From Streptomyces odonnellii (GTDB lineage: Bacteria; Actinomycetota; Actinomycetes; Streptomycetales; Streptomycetaceae), in NCBI RefSeq assembly GCF_000981895.1, contig NZ_LATD01000031.1, positions 1 to 64,000 of the forward strand: a DNA stretch of 64,000 nucleotides, in the 5' to 3' direction. The position numbers and the translations under genes were made by a program. Of the stretch, positions 34,697-43,764 are shown in pieces; the stretch's first letter is position 1; the number at the start of each line of letters is the position of its first letter. The notes under the pieces are model-generated. The model made no database searches. It had not been told where the DNA came from and saw only the letters and a list, made by a program, of their open reading frames with translations.

Positions 34697-37600
34697 GCCG
34701 ACAGACCCGACGCCAGGGCATCGACGACCTGTACGACTTCAGGATTCCGGAGAAACCCGCGGTCTCACCGGACGGCAGCCGGATCGTCTACGTCCTGCGG
34801 GCCGCGGACCGCGCGGCGGACAAGGACACGCTCGCGCTCTGGGAGATCGCCGCCGCGGGCGGCGAGGCCCGGCAGCTCACCCGGGGCACGGCCGACACCG
34901 ACCCGGCGTGGTCGCCGGACGGCGGCCGGATCGCGTTCCTGCGGGCGCGGGGCTCGGCGCCGCAGCTCTGGGTCCTGCCCGTGGCGGGCGGCGAGGCCGA
35001 ACAGCTCACCACGCTCCCGCTGGGGGCGGGCACGCCGGTCTGGAGCCCGGACGGCGACCGCATCGCGTTCACGGCGCCGGTCGACCTCCACGCGGCGGAC
35101 GGTGAGGACGACGCCGCCCGTACCCGCAGGGCGAAGGCCCCGGTGGTGGCCGACCGGCTGGACTTCAAGGGCGACGGCGCCGGGCTGCTGCGTACCGTAC
35201 GCACCCACGTACACGTCCTCGACCTCGAAACCGGGGAGATCCGTCAGATCACCTCGGGGGACTGGCACGCCGGTCGGCCCGCCTGGTCGCCCGACGGCGG
35301 CCTGCTGGCCTTCCCTGGCGCGCCGGACGCCGACGCCGACCTCACCTTCCGGTCGGGCGCCTATGTCGTCGATCTGGCCGAGCGTTCCGCGAAGCCGCGC
35401 CCGACCGGCTCGGGCGAGGGGATCGTCGGTGCTGTCGGCTGGACCGCCGACGGCGCGGCGCTCCTCGTCGTCGGCCGCCGGGACACCCGGCTCGGGCACA
35501 GCGGCCTGCTGCGGGTACCACTGGACGGGACCGGCACCGTCGACCTGACGGCGGCCCTCAACCGCAATGTGATGCGGGGCGGCCCCGGCTACCCCGGCGG
35601 GCTGCCCGCGCAGACCGACGCGGGTCATGTGCTGTTCTGCGCGCGCGACCGGGGGTGCACCCATCTGTACGCCGTCGACCCCGCCGACGGCGTGCCGCGG
35701 CTCGTGGCCGGCGGCGCGGGGAACACCGTCTCGGACCTGTCCATCGCGGGCGGCACGGTGGCGGTCGTCCTCGCCACTCCGACGTCGTACGGCGAGATCG
35801 CGACCGTGACCCTGTCCCCGACGGTTCCTCCGGCCGGGGAGTCGGCAGAGGCGACGGCCGGGGAGGCTGCCGAGGAGCCGGCCGGGGTGACGGCCGAGGG
35901 GACGGTCTCCGTGCTGACGCGGCACGGCGCGAGCGGCGCCGACGTCGAGCTCTTCGTACGCGAGGAGCGCGAGTTCACCATCTCCGACGGCACCGTCGCA
36001 CAGGGCTGGCTGGTGCGCGACCCCGCGCGCACCGGGCCCCTGCCGCTGCTGCTGGACATCCACGGCGGCCCGCACAACGCCTGGAGCGGTACGGCCGACT
36101 CCGCCCACCTGTACCACCAGGTGCTGGCCGCGCGCGGCTGGGCGGTGCTGCTGCTCAACCCGCGCGGCAGCGACGGCTACGGCGAAAAGTTCTTCACCGG
36201 AGCGATCGGCGCGTGGGGCGTGGCCGACGCCCCCGACTTCCTGGAGCCGCTGGACCGGCTCGTCGCCGAGGGCGTCGCCGACGCGGAGCGGCTGGCCGTC
36301 GCCGGCTACAGCTACGGCGGATACATGACCTGCTATCTGACCAGCCGCGACAACCGCTTCGCCGCGGCCGTCGCGGGCGGGGTGGCAAGTGACCTGACGA
36401 GCATGGCGGGCACCTCCGACAGCGGGCACTACCTCGCTGTCGGCGAACTGGGCAGCACACCATGGGCGGCGACGGAGGACTACGCGGCGCAGTCACCGCT
36501 CACCCGGGTCGACCAGGTGCGGACACCCACACTGATCGTGCACGGCGCCGACGACATGCGCTGTCCCGTCGGGCAGGCCGAGCAGTGGTTCACCGCACTG
36601 CGCGAGCGGGGCGTACCGGCCCGGCTGGTGCTCTACCCCGGCAGTTCGCACCTGGTCATCCTCAACGGGCCGCCCTCGCACCGCGCGGACTACAACCGCC
36701 GCGTCGTCGACTGGGTCGAGCAGTACGCGGGTCCGCGCGGGAGCGCACCACGGGTACCCATCGACGCGGCGCACTGGCAGCGCCGGCTGGACGAGCTGTC
36801 GCGGCGGTACCGCGTGCCCGGCGCGGCACTGGGCATCCTGCGGCTCGGCGACGGCTCCGGCGGCGGCGCCGACGAGCTGGTACGGGCGAGCCACGGCGTC
36901 CTGAACAAGCGCACCGGTGTCGAGGTCACCGACGACTCGCTCTTCCAGATCGGCTCGATCACCAAGGTGTGGACGACGACCGTCGTGATGCAACTGGTCG
37001 ACGAGGGCCTGCTCGACCTCGACGCGCCCCTCGTGGACGCCCTGCCCGAACTGCGGCTCTCCGACCCGGACGTCACCAAGCGGGTGACCATGCGGCATCT
37101 GCTGACCCACACCAGCGGCATCGACGGCGACGTGTTCACCGACACCGGCCGCGGCGACGACTGCCTGGAGCTCTATGCCGACCTCCTCAAGGACGTCGGG
37201 CAGAACCACCCTCTGGGCGCGACGTTCTCGTACTGCAACTCCGGATTCACCCTGGCCGGCCGGGTGATCGAGAAACTGACCGGCAAGACCTGGGACGCCG
37301 CCCTGCGCGAGCGGCTGTTCATACCGCTCGGCCTGCACCACACGGTCACACTGCCGGAGGAGGCGCTGCTGTTCCGCGCCGCGGTCGGCCATGTCGCGGC
37401 GGGCGAGGAGGAGCCACGGCCCGCGCCCGTCTGGGTGCTGCCGCGCACGGCGGGTCCGGCCGGGCTGGTCACCGCAGCGACCGGGGACGTCCTGGCGTTC
37501 GCCCGCCTGCACCTGACCGGCGGTCTGGGCCCGGACGGCGAGCGGGTGCTGTCCCGGGCGTCGGCCGACGCGATGGCGGCCCTGCAGACCGACCTGCCCG

Positions 37601-38145
37601 ACAAGCACGGCCTCGGTGACTCGTGGGGCCTCGGCTGGATCCGGTTCGACTGGGACGGCCACCGGGTCGTCGGCCACGACGGCGGCACCATCGGGCAGTC
37701 GGCGTTCCTGCGGCTGCTCCCCGAGCAGGGACTCGCGGTCACGCTGCTCACCAATGGCGGGAACCCGCGCGACCTGTACGACGGGCTGTTCCGGGAGATC
37801 TTCGCCGAACTGGCCGGAGTCCCCGTACCGCACTCGCTGGAGCCGGCCGCCGAACCGCCCGCCGTCGACGCGACACGGCACCTCGGCGTGTACGAGCGTG
37901 CCTCGATGCGCCTGGAGGTGCTCCGCGGCGAGGGCGGACTGCGCATACGCCAGACCATGACCGGTCCGCTCGCCGACCTGCTCCCGGAGCAGAGCCAGGA
38001 GTACGACCTGGTGCCGGTCTCCGACACACTCTTCGCGATCCGGGCGCCCGGGACCGAAGGCTGGACCTCGGTGACCTTCTACTCGTTGCCGACCGGAGAA
38101 CCGTACGTACACCTCGGTGTGCGGGCGACCCCGAAGGTCTCCTGA
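34693..38145 (+). CDS. S9 prolyl-oligopeptidase-like peptidase fused to S12 hydrolase
   Basis: 1150 aa cytosolic two-enzyme fusion. Residues ~1-420: beta-propeller with TolB-like repeats (AWSPDGGRIAF, VWSPDGDRIAF). Residues ~430-685: S9 alpha/beta-hydrolase with nucleophile S540 in GYSYGGYM, Asp in VHGADDMRCP and His in PGSSHLVI. Residues ~695-1150: class C beta-lactamase-fold domain with S755-IT-K758, YCN, and GHDGGTIGQ. Both active sites look complete. The S12 half is a close paralogue of the operon's first product. A peptidase plus D-specific hydrolase in one chain fits processing of imported mixed-chirality peptides. ATGA overlap upstream; strong terminator 77 bp downstream. Confidence 0.88.
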   Translation: MSRQTRRQGIDDLYDFRIPEKPAVSPDGSRIVYVLRAADRAADKDTLALWEIAAAGGEARQLTRGTADTDPAWSPDGGRIAFLRARGSAPQLWVLPVAGGEAEQLTTLPLGAGTPVWSPDGDRIAFTAPVDLHAADGEDDAARTRRAKAPVVADRLDFKGDGAGLLRTVRTHVHVLDLETGEIRQITSGDWHAGRPAWSPDGGLLAFPGAPDADADLTFRSGAYVVDLAERSAKPRPTGSGEGIVGAVGWTADGAALLVVGRRDTRLGHSGLLRVPLDGTGTVDLTAALNRNVMRGGPGYPGGLPAQTDAGHVLFCARDRGCTHLYAVDPADGVPRLVAGGAGNTVSDLSIAGGTVAVVLATPTSYGEIATVTLSPTVPPAGESAEATAGEAAEEPAGVTAEGTVSVLTRHGASGADVELFVREEREFTISDGTVAQGWLVRDPARTGPLPLLLDIHGGPHNAWSGTADSAHLYHQVLAARGWAVLLLNPRGSDGYGEKFFTGAIGAWGVADAPDFLEPLDRLVAEGVADAERLAVAGYSYGGYMTCYLTSRDNRFAAAVAGGVASDLTSMAGTSDSGHYLAVGELGSTPWAATEDYAAQSPLTRVDQVRTPTLIVHGADDMRCPVGQAEQWFTALRERGVPARLVLYPGSSHLVILNGPPSHRADYNRRVVDWVEQYAGPRGSAPRVPIDAAHWQRRLDELSRRYRVPGAALGILRLGDGSGGGADELVRASHGVLNKRTGVEVTDDSLFQIGSITKVWTTTVVMQLVDEGLLDLDAPLVDALPELRLSDPDVTKRVTMRHLLTHTSGIDGDVFTDTGRGDDCLELYADLLKDVGQNHPLGATFSYCNSGFTLAGRVIEKLTGKTWDAALRERLFIPLGLHHTVTLPEEALLFRAAVGHVAAGEEEPRPAPVWVLPRTAGPAGLVTAATGDVLAFARLHLTGGLGPDGERVLSRASADAMAALQTDLPDKHGLGDSWGLGWIRFDWDGHRVVGHDGGTIGQSAFLRLLPEQGLAVTLLTNGGNPRDLYDGLFREIFAELAGVPVPHSLEPAAEPPAVDATRHLGVYERASMRLEVLRGEGGLRIRQTMTGPLADLLPEQSQEYDLVPVSDTLFAIRAPGTEGWTSVTFYSLPTGEPYVHLGVRATPKVS

Positions 38146-38221
38146 CCTTCGGGGGCCGACCGGTGCGGCACCTGCCGGGGTGGGGCAGGGACCGCCGGCC
38201 GGCTCTCCGCCGGCAATGAGG

Positions 38222-38254
38222 ACGGACCGGGCACCCCAGCGGTGCCCGGTCCGT
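38222..38254 (+). terminator. Terminator of the peptide-salvage operon
   Basis: Perfect 14-bp stem ACGGACCGGGCACC/GGTGCCCGGTCCGT with a 5-nt loop, followed by TCTGCT. It ends the 27.7-38.1 kb operon and marks the switch to the insertion-rich zone. Confidence 0.85.
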
Positions 38255-38289
38255 TCTGCTCCGCCGCCGGTACGAGCGAGGCCCTGCTG

Positions 38290-38570
38290 CTATGGCGCCG
38301 GTGTGATGGTGACGTTCCGGTCGAGGATGTCGTCCGGATCCCACTCGGCCTCCAGGCCGCGCAGCCGGGCCAGAACCGGTTCCGGAAAGGCGTCGGACAG
38401 ACGCGCCGGATCGGTGTCCGTCTCAAAGCCCGGATATGTACGTCCAGTTGCGGATGCAGCCGGGACCAGAGCGCGTTCATACCGGCGACCCGGCCCGGGG
38501 CCGCCGCGGCGAGCACCGAGAAGTCCTGCGCACGGGTGCGCCCACGCCAAGAAGTCGTCCACCTGGAGGC
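38290..38570 (-). pseudogene. FAD-linked oxidoreductase C-terminal fragment
   Basis: The final ~50 residues read YPGFETDTDPARLSDAFPEP, then LRGLEAEWDPDDILDRN, the berberine-bridge (BBE) ending of FAD-dependent oxidases. A preceding segment (VLAAAAPGRVAGMNALWSRL) is in another frame. Start, FAD domain and most of the gene are gone. Confidence 0.7.
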
Positions 38571-38654
38571 CGCTTCTTTTGGCTGCGGAACCGCCAACCG
38601 GCGGCAGCCGAAAAGGGACGCGGCTGTACCGGCGAAGACGAGGAAGCGTTCGGC

Positions 38655-38815
38655 CTCGCGTTCGAGGCGTTCGACGGAACCGCACCGAGTGCAGGGACGG
38701 TGGGCGGCTGGATGCTTGGCCCAGCAGGTCCGGCACAGGAGCCCGCCCTCAGGGGGCCGGCCGCTGGTGCGGAAGATCCCGCCGTAGCCGCAGCCGGCGC
38801 ACAGCCTCCGCGCGC
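38655..38815 (-). pseudogene. Zinc-ribbon-like cysteine-rich remnant
   Basis: About 50 residues with paired cysteines: LCAGCGYGGIF, LLCRTCWAKHPAAHRPC and TRCGSVERLE. The CxxC pairs resemble the N-terminal zinc ribbon of some actinobacterial recombinases. No start or continuation remains. Assignment tentative. Confidence 0.4.
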
Positions 38816-38889
38816 TCCTTGGCGCTGCGGGGCAGGCACTTGGGGGCGTCGGTGGAGTGCCCGCAAGGAGCAGGTGCTGCCGGTCCGGG

Positions 38890-39695
38890 GATCGCGTCCC
38901 GGTCCTCCCGTGCCCACTGGCTGAAGGTGATGGGGCGGATGCCCCACTGCTTCTCCAGGTCGTCCGCCAGCGGTGCGTGATAGCCGATCCGGCTGTCCCA
39001 CAGTTGGCTGTGCAGCACGCCCGGGGACATGCCGGCGCCCTGGGCCTCGGCCAGTGTGAGGGTGCGGTGGGTGTAGGGGTGGCCGGTCTCCGCGCTGAGC
39101 GCGGCGGCGATCTCACCCATGGTCAGGGCCTGCGCGGCCAGCTCGATGCTGTGACGGGTGAACCGCTCCGGGTCGTCGACCGCGGCCACGGCGAAGGCGG
39201 CGATATCCCGGACGGAGATGTGCTGGACGCGGGCGTCGCCGGGGCGCGTGGAGTCCAGACGGCCGGAGGGCATTCCCGGATACATGTGCCGCGCCTTGGT
39301 CCCCGCGAAGTTCTCCATGAACGCCGCCGGTTGCAGGATCGTCCAGTGGCGGAACCCGGCCGCGCGCACCGTCTCCTCGATCTCCAGGCGCACGCGTGCG
39401 TAGGGCTCGTTGCTGTATCCGGTGCCGGGGTCGCCGAAACCCAGGTGTTCGGGGAGGGAGGCGACGGAGGACTGCACAAAGTGGCGCACACCGCTCACCT
39501 GAGCCGCCTTGACGAGCAGTCGGCCGTTGCGGGCCTTGCGGCCTCCTCGGGCCCGCCCACGGGGACCGCGAAGACGGCGTCCGCTCCGTGAACCGCGCGG
39601 CGGACATCGTCGGAGGCGGTCAGATCGCCGGTCATCACCTGGGCGCCTGCCTAGGCCAGCGCGCGGGCGCCGGGCTTGGCCGGTGCGGAATGCTG
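38890..39695 (-). pseudogene. NmrA-like NAD(P)-binding protein, broken
   Basis: Atypical short-chain dehydrogenase/NmrA relative. The main frame reads VSGVRHFVQSSVASL, FRHWTILQPAAFMENFAG and VQHISVRDIAAFAVAAV. The segment before it (AGAQVMTGDLTASDDVRRAV, GADAVFAVPVGGPEEA) is one base out of phase near 39545, an in-frame TAG replaces a sense codon near 39651, and the N-terminal Rossmann motif is missing. Three independent lesions make it a pseudogene. Confidence 0.75.
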
Positions 39696-39814
39696 GGGGA
39701 GGACGGCCCGGCAGCACTCTGGTCTCGGCACCGGTGTGCACGGCCCAGGCCGGATCTCATCCCACCTAGGCAAGATCGGTCGATCTGGCCGGACTGCGGT
39801 ACGTCTTGGATCCG

Positions 39815-41038
39815 CCCCCACCGGCGGTGGGTCATGGCCCGCCGCAGCAACGCCCGGCCGACGAGATCGGCCTACTAGCCGCCTCATGTTCATGCCCCCA
39901 CCGGGACGGCCGTCGACCAACTGGTCAAGGTCGGAGGAAGCCGCTGGTCCACCGAAGCCTGCTTCCAAAGCGCGAAGAACGAGTGCGGCTTGGACCAGTA
40001 CGAGGTCCGCCGCTACCCGCCCCGGTACTGGCACATCACTCTGGCCATGCTCGCCCACGCCTTCCTCGCCACAGAGAATTGCCAGATCGGGGTATTCGCC
40101 GCCTACGCTTCTGCCAGGGGCCGGGCGCTGGTGGACCGCGAGCTCTACCTGCCCAAGTCCTGGACCCAGGATCCCGATCGGTGCCGCGCGGCCCGGATCC
40201 CCGAGGAGAAGTCCTTCGCTACCAAACCGGAGCTGGCACGCGTCATGGTTCAGCGGGCGCTGGACTCTGCCCTGCCGATTGCCTGGGTGACCGCGGATGC
40301 GGCCTACGGGCAGGAGTGGCACTTCCGGCGGATGCTGGAGGAAGCCGGTGTCGGCTATGTGCTGGCCGTGCCCAAGTCGCAGCAGGTCAAGTCGCCCGCG
40401 GGGAGCTGGCGTATCGACCATGTCCTGACCGGCGCCCCGCCCGAGGCGTGGGAGCGAATCTCCTGCGGGGACGGCGCGAAGGGGCCGCGGGTCTACGACT
40501 GGGCCGCGGCCAAGCTGCCCACCATCGAGGGCTCAGACCCTGCCCACCACCGATGGGTGCTGGCCCGCCGCAGCCTGGCCCGTCCTGAGGAGGTCGCCTA
40601 CTACCTCGCGTTCGCCCCGGCTGACACCACCGTCGCGGAGTTGGTCCGGGTGGCCGGCGCCCGGTGGGCCATCGAGGAGTGTTTCCAGGCAGCGAAAAAC
40701 GAATGCGGCCTGGACCAGTACGAAGTCCGTCGCTACGTCGGCTGGTACCGCCACATCACCCTTGCCATGCTCGCGCACGCCTTCCTGGCAGCCATGACCG
40801 CCCACGCTCTCGAAAGGGGGGCCGAAGAAACGGTTCGAGCGGCCTCGTTCCCCTCTCCGTGGCAGAAGTCCGGCGACTCCTGGACCTTGCCCGTCCCTCC
40901 GCGGCCCGGCATCGGCCACCCGCGCACCGGCTCCGCTGGTCCCACTGGCGCCGACGCCACCAGGCCATCGCCCGCCACAGCCACTACCAGCGCCGCACGC
41001 ACCCCGATCGGGTGAGTCACGAACCACCACCACCCTGA
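39815..41038 (+). pseudogene. Chimeric IS701-family transposase remnant
   Basis: Two copies of one transposase type are joined. Copy 1 gives only its C-terminal part (WVMARRSNARP, frameshift, then VKVGGSRWSTEACFQSAKNE up to AMLAHAFLA at about 40070). It continues in frame into the internal and C-terminal part of copy 2 (VTADAAYGQEWHFRRMLEEA, VAGARWAIEECFQAAKNECG, LDQYEVRRYVGWYRHITLAM). Copy 2 is itself frameshifted between 40810 and 40855; its proper tail SVAEVRRLLDLARP ends at 41038. The ECGLDQYEVRRY segment therefore occurs twice. No N-terminal domain remains. Confidence 0.8.
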
Positions 41039-41111
41039 CGGAGCGCCAGCTCGCTAGACTCTCAAAAGGCACTGTGACCAGGACAAATGGAGAAGTGCAA
41101 CTGGAGTACTA

Positions 41112-41980
41112 AGACGGTGTCCTATGTGGTGAGGCGGACGAGTCGTTTGTAGCAGCAGAGGACGGCGGCGAGGCCGAGGAACGCCAGGTAGTTGCGGGGG
41201 TGGCGTTCGTAGCGGTGGTTGAGTCTGCGGTAGCCGGTCAGCCACGACATCGTGCGTTCGATCACCCACCTTCGACGTCCCAGTCGTTCGCCGGATTCGA
41301 TGCCTTTGCGGGCGATGCGGACGCCGACGCGTTTACGGCCAAGCCATTTCCGCAGGTCAGGGACATCGTATGCTTTGTCGGCGTGGAGTTTGCCGGGCTT
41401 GTAGTGCCAGCCGTTCTCGGGGTCGTGTCTCGTTTGGAGACCGGCCACCATGGGCTTCAGTCCGTGGCTGTCGTGGGTGCTGGCCGCGGAGACGCCGACG
41501 ACCAGGGGCAGTCCGGCCGCGTCCGACAGGACGTGCATCTTGGAACCCGGTTTGCCCCGGTCCACGGGCGACGGGCCTGTGAGTTCGCCCCCTTTTTTTG
41601 GCCCGCACGTGCGCGGAGTCGAGGACCACGCGGGAGAGGTCGAGCAGACCGCACTCGTCGATACGGTCGATAACAGCCTCGTGCAGCCGCCCCCAGACGC
41701 CGGCCCTGGACCAGATCGTGAACCGCCGGTGAGCGGTCGACCTCGAGATCCCGAAGCACGGCGGCAGCGCCCGCCACGCACACCCGCTCACCAGCACATA
41801 GACGATCGCCGCGAACAGCGTCTCATCAGGCGTGTCCTGCGTCCCGCCACCCTGTCGCCGGACTTTCGACGGCGGGATCAGCGGCTCCGCAATCTCCCAC
41901 AGCCCGTCCGGAACAATCCAACTCCACGTACCCCGCCCCATACACAGCCCAACGAACCATCTCCACATAGGACACGGTCT
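41112..41980. mobile_element. Complete IS5-family (IS427-type) insertion sequence
   Basis: 869 bp with imperfect inverted ends (AGACGGTGTCCTATGTGG at 41112 and its counterpart with one mismatch ending at 41980), flanked by TA on both sides (41110-41111 and 41981-41982), the usual target preference of this group. One transposase read across two frames covers almost all of it. A deleted derivative with the same ends sits at 48233-48355. Confidence 0.88.
41122..41968 (-). CDS. IS5/IS427-type transposase in two frames with slip site
   Basis: The first frame starts at ATG 41968 (or 41941) and reads LWEIAEPLIPPSKVRRQGGG, FAAIVYVLVSGCAWRALPP, DLSRVVLDSAHVRAKK. The second frame takes over with GGELTGPSPVDRGKPGSKMH and carries ADKAYDVPDLRKWL and RRRWVIERTMSWLTGYRRLN to the stop at 41122. 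The frames meet at A7G5 (41588-41599 reversed), a slippery run of the kind used for programmed frameshifting in this group. DDE residues are spread over both parts: D in VLDSAHV, D in LHADKAYD, E in RRWVIERT. The frameshift is probably natural rather than decay. Confidence 0.84.
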
Positions 41981-42058
41981 TAACCCCCACATAACAACAG
42001 GGGACACAGTCGCTCCGCGTGTGCTTCCTTGCACGCCCCGACCTAAGGAATCGCCGTC

Positions 42059-42309
42059 ATGTCTGCTCCGACCATCCCAACCGACCCACCTATCCAGCCG
42101 CCCGCCGGGCCGCAGCCGCGAGCCCCGGTCGCCCCGCAGGGGGCGCCTGTCACCGCCGTGGTGGTGCTCGCGGTCGTGGTGCTGCTCCTGGCGGCGGCAG
42201 GCGCCGCGTATCTCGTCTACGCCCATCCCAGTGCGAAAGAGCCCTTGGCGGCGGCCGGGCTTGTGCTGATGGTGCTGCGCCGGTGGTGCTCGCCTCCTTC
42301 CGCCGGTGA
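42059..42309 (+). CDS. Small proline-rich single-helix membrane protein
   Basis: Proline-rich N-terminus (PTDPPIQPPAGPQPRAP), then a hydrophobic helix AVVVLAVVVLLLAAAGAAYL and a second weak hydrophobic stretch. The open frame runs on past the terminator at 42319. An alternative frame ending APVVLASFRR at 42309 fits better, so one base was probably lost near 42278. ATG 42059 with AAGGAA upstream. Function not recognised. Confidence 0.5.
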
Positions 42310-42318
42310 TCTGGAACA

Positions 42319-42354
42319 GCCGGTGTGGGGCCGTACGTACGGCCCCACACCGGC
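42319..42354 (+). terminator. Perfect 36-bp palindromic terminator
   Basis: 18-bp arms meeting without a loop (arm GCCGGTGTGGGGCCGTAC), followed by CTTCTCT. It ends the small membrane-protein gene and supports its stop at 42309. Confidence 0.82.
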
Positions 42355-42400
42355 CTTCTCTGTCGCTCGCCTTCACGATGAGGGGGGTGCGGCCCTCTGG

Positions 42401-42590
42401 CTACAGCGCGGGTTCGTACTCCACCGGTTCTTCGCAGCCGGCCGCAGCACGGTGCAGCGCTGCCCGCTCCGCCGAGTCGACCGTCAGAGCCCAGCGCAGT
42501 TTCGTGGACACCCAGTCCGCCAGGTACATACAGCGAGCGTCGACCCGCGGGGGCAGCCAGGTGCTGGGGTCCTGATCCGCCTTGCTGCGT
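42401..42590 (-). pseudogene. HNH endonuclease (DUF1524 type) C-terminal fragment
   Basis: About 60 residues: VRSKADQDPSTWLPP, then CMYLADWVSTKLRWALTVDS and a Cys-containing tail ending YEPAL. This is the usual end of secreted actinobacterial HNH-family proteins (KSDKDPxxWLP, ADWVxVKxRW). The HNH motif and the rest are missing. Confidence 0.62.
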
Positions 42591-42736
42591 ACGCTTCCCG
42601 ACGCTGGGCGGACCAGGCGTGGACAACCGGAGCCGACCTGTCCCAGAGCCCCCGGCGGCGGAGCCGAATGGCGGGTCGAGTGCGGGGTACCCGGGGGATG
42701 CATGGGCCATGTACAGCGGCGACGAGGGAGATTCCG

Positions 42737-42964
42737 ATGCTGATGGCGCACCCCGCAGTCCTGAGAGGTCTCATCGATCAGTACGAAACACTCTCGGCCC
42801 TGCACGCCGAGACCAGCGGCCCCGAAGCACGCCGGCGCATGGACGATGTCTCCTACACCTTGTGCGTGTCGACGGGCACCCGCGACATCGGCGCCGCCCT
42901 CGCCGTAGCCCGCCACCAGCTGCCCGATGCCCCCACCGAAGACGACACGCTCGTCCCTCTCTGA
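42737..42964 (+). CDS. DUF5133-type small protein
   Basis: 75 aa. LMAHPAVLRGLIDQYETLSA, ARRRMDDVSYTLCVSTGTRD and ALAVARHQLPDA match the streptomycete DUF5133 pattern, an alpha-helical family without known function that is often near stress or sporulation genes. GAGGGAGA ribosome site before ATG 42737. Stands alone; complete. Confidence 0.78.
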   Translation: MLMAHPAVLRGLIDQYETLSALHAETSGPEARRRMDDVSYTLCVSTGTRDIGAALAVARHQLPDAPTEDDTLVPL

Positions 42965-43117
42965 CACCCGCCACCGCGGACCGGCTGCGCGGCCGTGCTT
43001 TGCCAAGGCATGTGACAGAGGTACCGGCGTATGAGGCGCCTGTCGAATCCGGGAGCATCCCTGATCAGGTCCTCCGCGCGGTCCCGCAGATGCCTTCTGA
43101 TCTCCTGTCTCCGACAT

Positions 43118-43154
43118 GTCCTGGGGCGACCCGGAAACCGGGTCGCCCCAGGAC
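43118..43154 (-). terminator. Terminator of the CsbD gene
   Basis: Perfect 17-bp stem (GTCCTGGGGCGACCCGG and its complement) with a 3-nt AAA loop, 14 bp after the csbD-like stop codon. Confidence 0.8.
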
Positions 43155-43167
43155 GCATGCCGTGCGG

Positions 43168-43341
43168 TCAGTCCTTGAAAACGTCCTTGACCTTCTCCTT
43201 GGCCTGACGGGCATCCCCCTTGGCCTGCTCCGTGCGGCCCTCGGCGGTGAGACGCTCGTTCCCCGTGAGGCGGCCAGCGGTCTTCTTGGCCTTGCCCTTG
43301 GCCTGCTCGGCCCTGGCCTGAGTCTTCTCTTCACTCGACAC
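43168..43341 (-). CDS. CsbD-family stress protein
   Basis: 57 aa, Lys/Ala/Glu-rich and helical: EKTQARAEQAKGKAKKTAGR, LTGNERLTAEGRTEQAKGDA, KEKVKDVFKD. CsbD proteins are general-stress proteins of the sigma-B regulon in Bacillus and accumulate under osmotic or phosphate stress; exact role unknown. GTG 43341 with GGAGTGAT upstream is preferred to the longer open frame. Divergent from the small hydrophobic protein gene. Confidence 0.88.
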   Translation of the reverse strand: MSSEEKTQARAEQAKGKAKKTAGRLTGNERLTAEGRTEQAKGDARQAKEKVKDVFKD

Positions 43342-43535
43342 GGTTATCACTCCAAGCAGTCGAAAAAGCTTACAAAGCGCGTCTGCCCTGGCCCCGGAGA
43401 TATAGACACGCGGGCTGTGACTGCACAAGGGGACGCGGCCCGCACGGCTTGCCGCCAGTGCGGATAAGAAACGCGTAAATTCGGGTGCATGGGTGCCGGT
43501 GGTCGGGGCACACGGCTTTCCGGAGGTTGATAACT

Positions 43536-43697
43536 ATGGTTCCCCTGCTTCTTGTTCTTCTGCTCGCTCTGATTCTCTTCGGTGCCGGTTTCGCGGTGAA
43601 GGTCCTGTGGTGGGTCGCGATCGCGGTTCTGGTGCTGTGGCTGATCGGGTTCGTGGCCCGCCCGAAGGGCGGCAGCGGACGCTGGTACCGCTGGTAG
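43536..43697 (+). CDS. Small hydrophobic membrane protein
   Basis: 53 aa. VPLLLVLLLALILFGAGFAV and VLWWVAIAVLVLWLIGFVA form two helices, ending in a glycine/arginine tail (GGSGRWYRW). This small protein type is common in streptomycetes near CsbD and other stress genes. Ribosome site GGAGG before ATG 43536. Very strong terminator right behind it. Confidence 0.8.
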   Translation: MVPLLLVLLLALILFGAGFAVKVLWWVAIAVLVLWLIGFVARPKGGSGRWYRW

Positions 43698-43717
43698 ACG
43701 GGCCTTCCGTCACCCCT

Positions 43718-43764
43718 GGCGCAGCGGTGGGGCCCGCCCTTTCGGCGGGCCCCACCGCTGCGCC
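43718..43764 (+). terminator. 21-bp-stem terminator
   Basis: Perfect 21-bp stem (arm GGCGCAGCGGTGGGGCCCGC plus C) with loop CTTTC, 20 bp after the hydrophobic-protein stop. The strongest hairpin in the window. Confidence 0.9.

Noticed and set aside
41122-41968. Calling the IS5 transposase a pseudogene because of the frame change
   Set aside because: The only break is at a slippery A7G5 run, as expected for programmed frameshifting, and both ends are intact.
42853-43158. Minus-strand ORF with HLRDRAEDLIRDAPGFDRRL
   Set aside because: Possibly a gene scrap, but it overlaps the DUF5133 gene antisense and has no start signal or recognised family.
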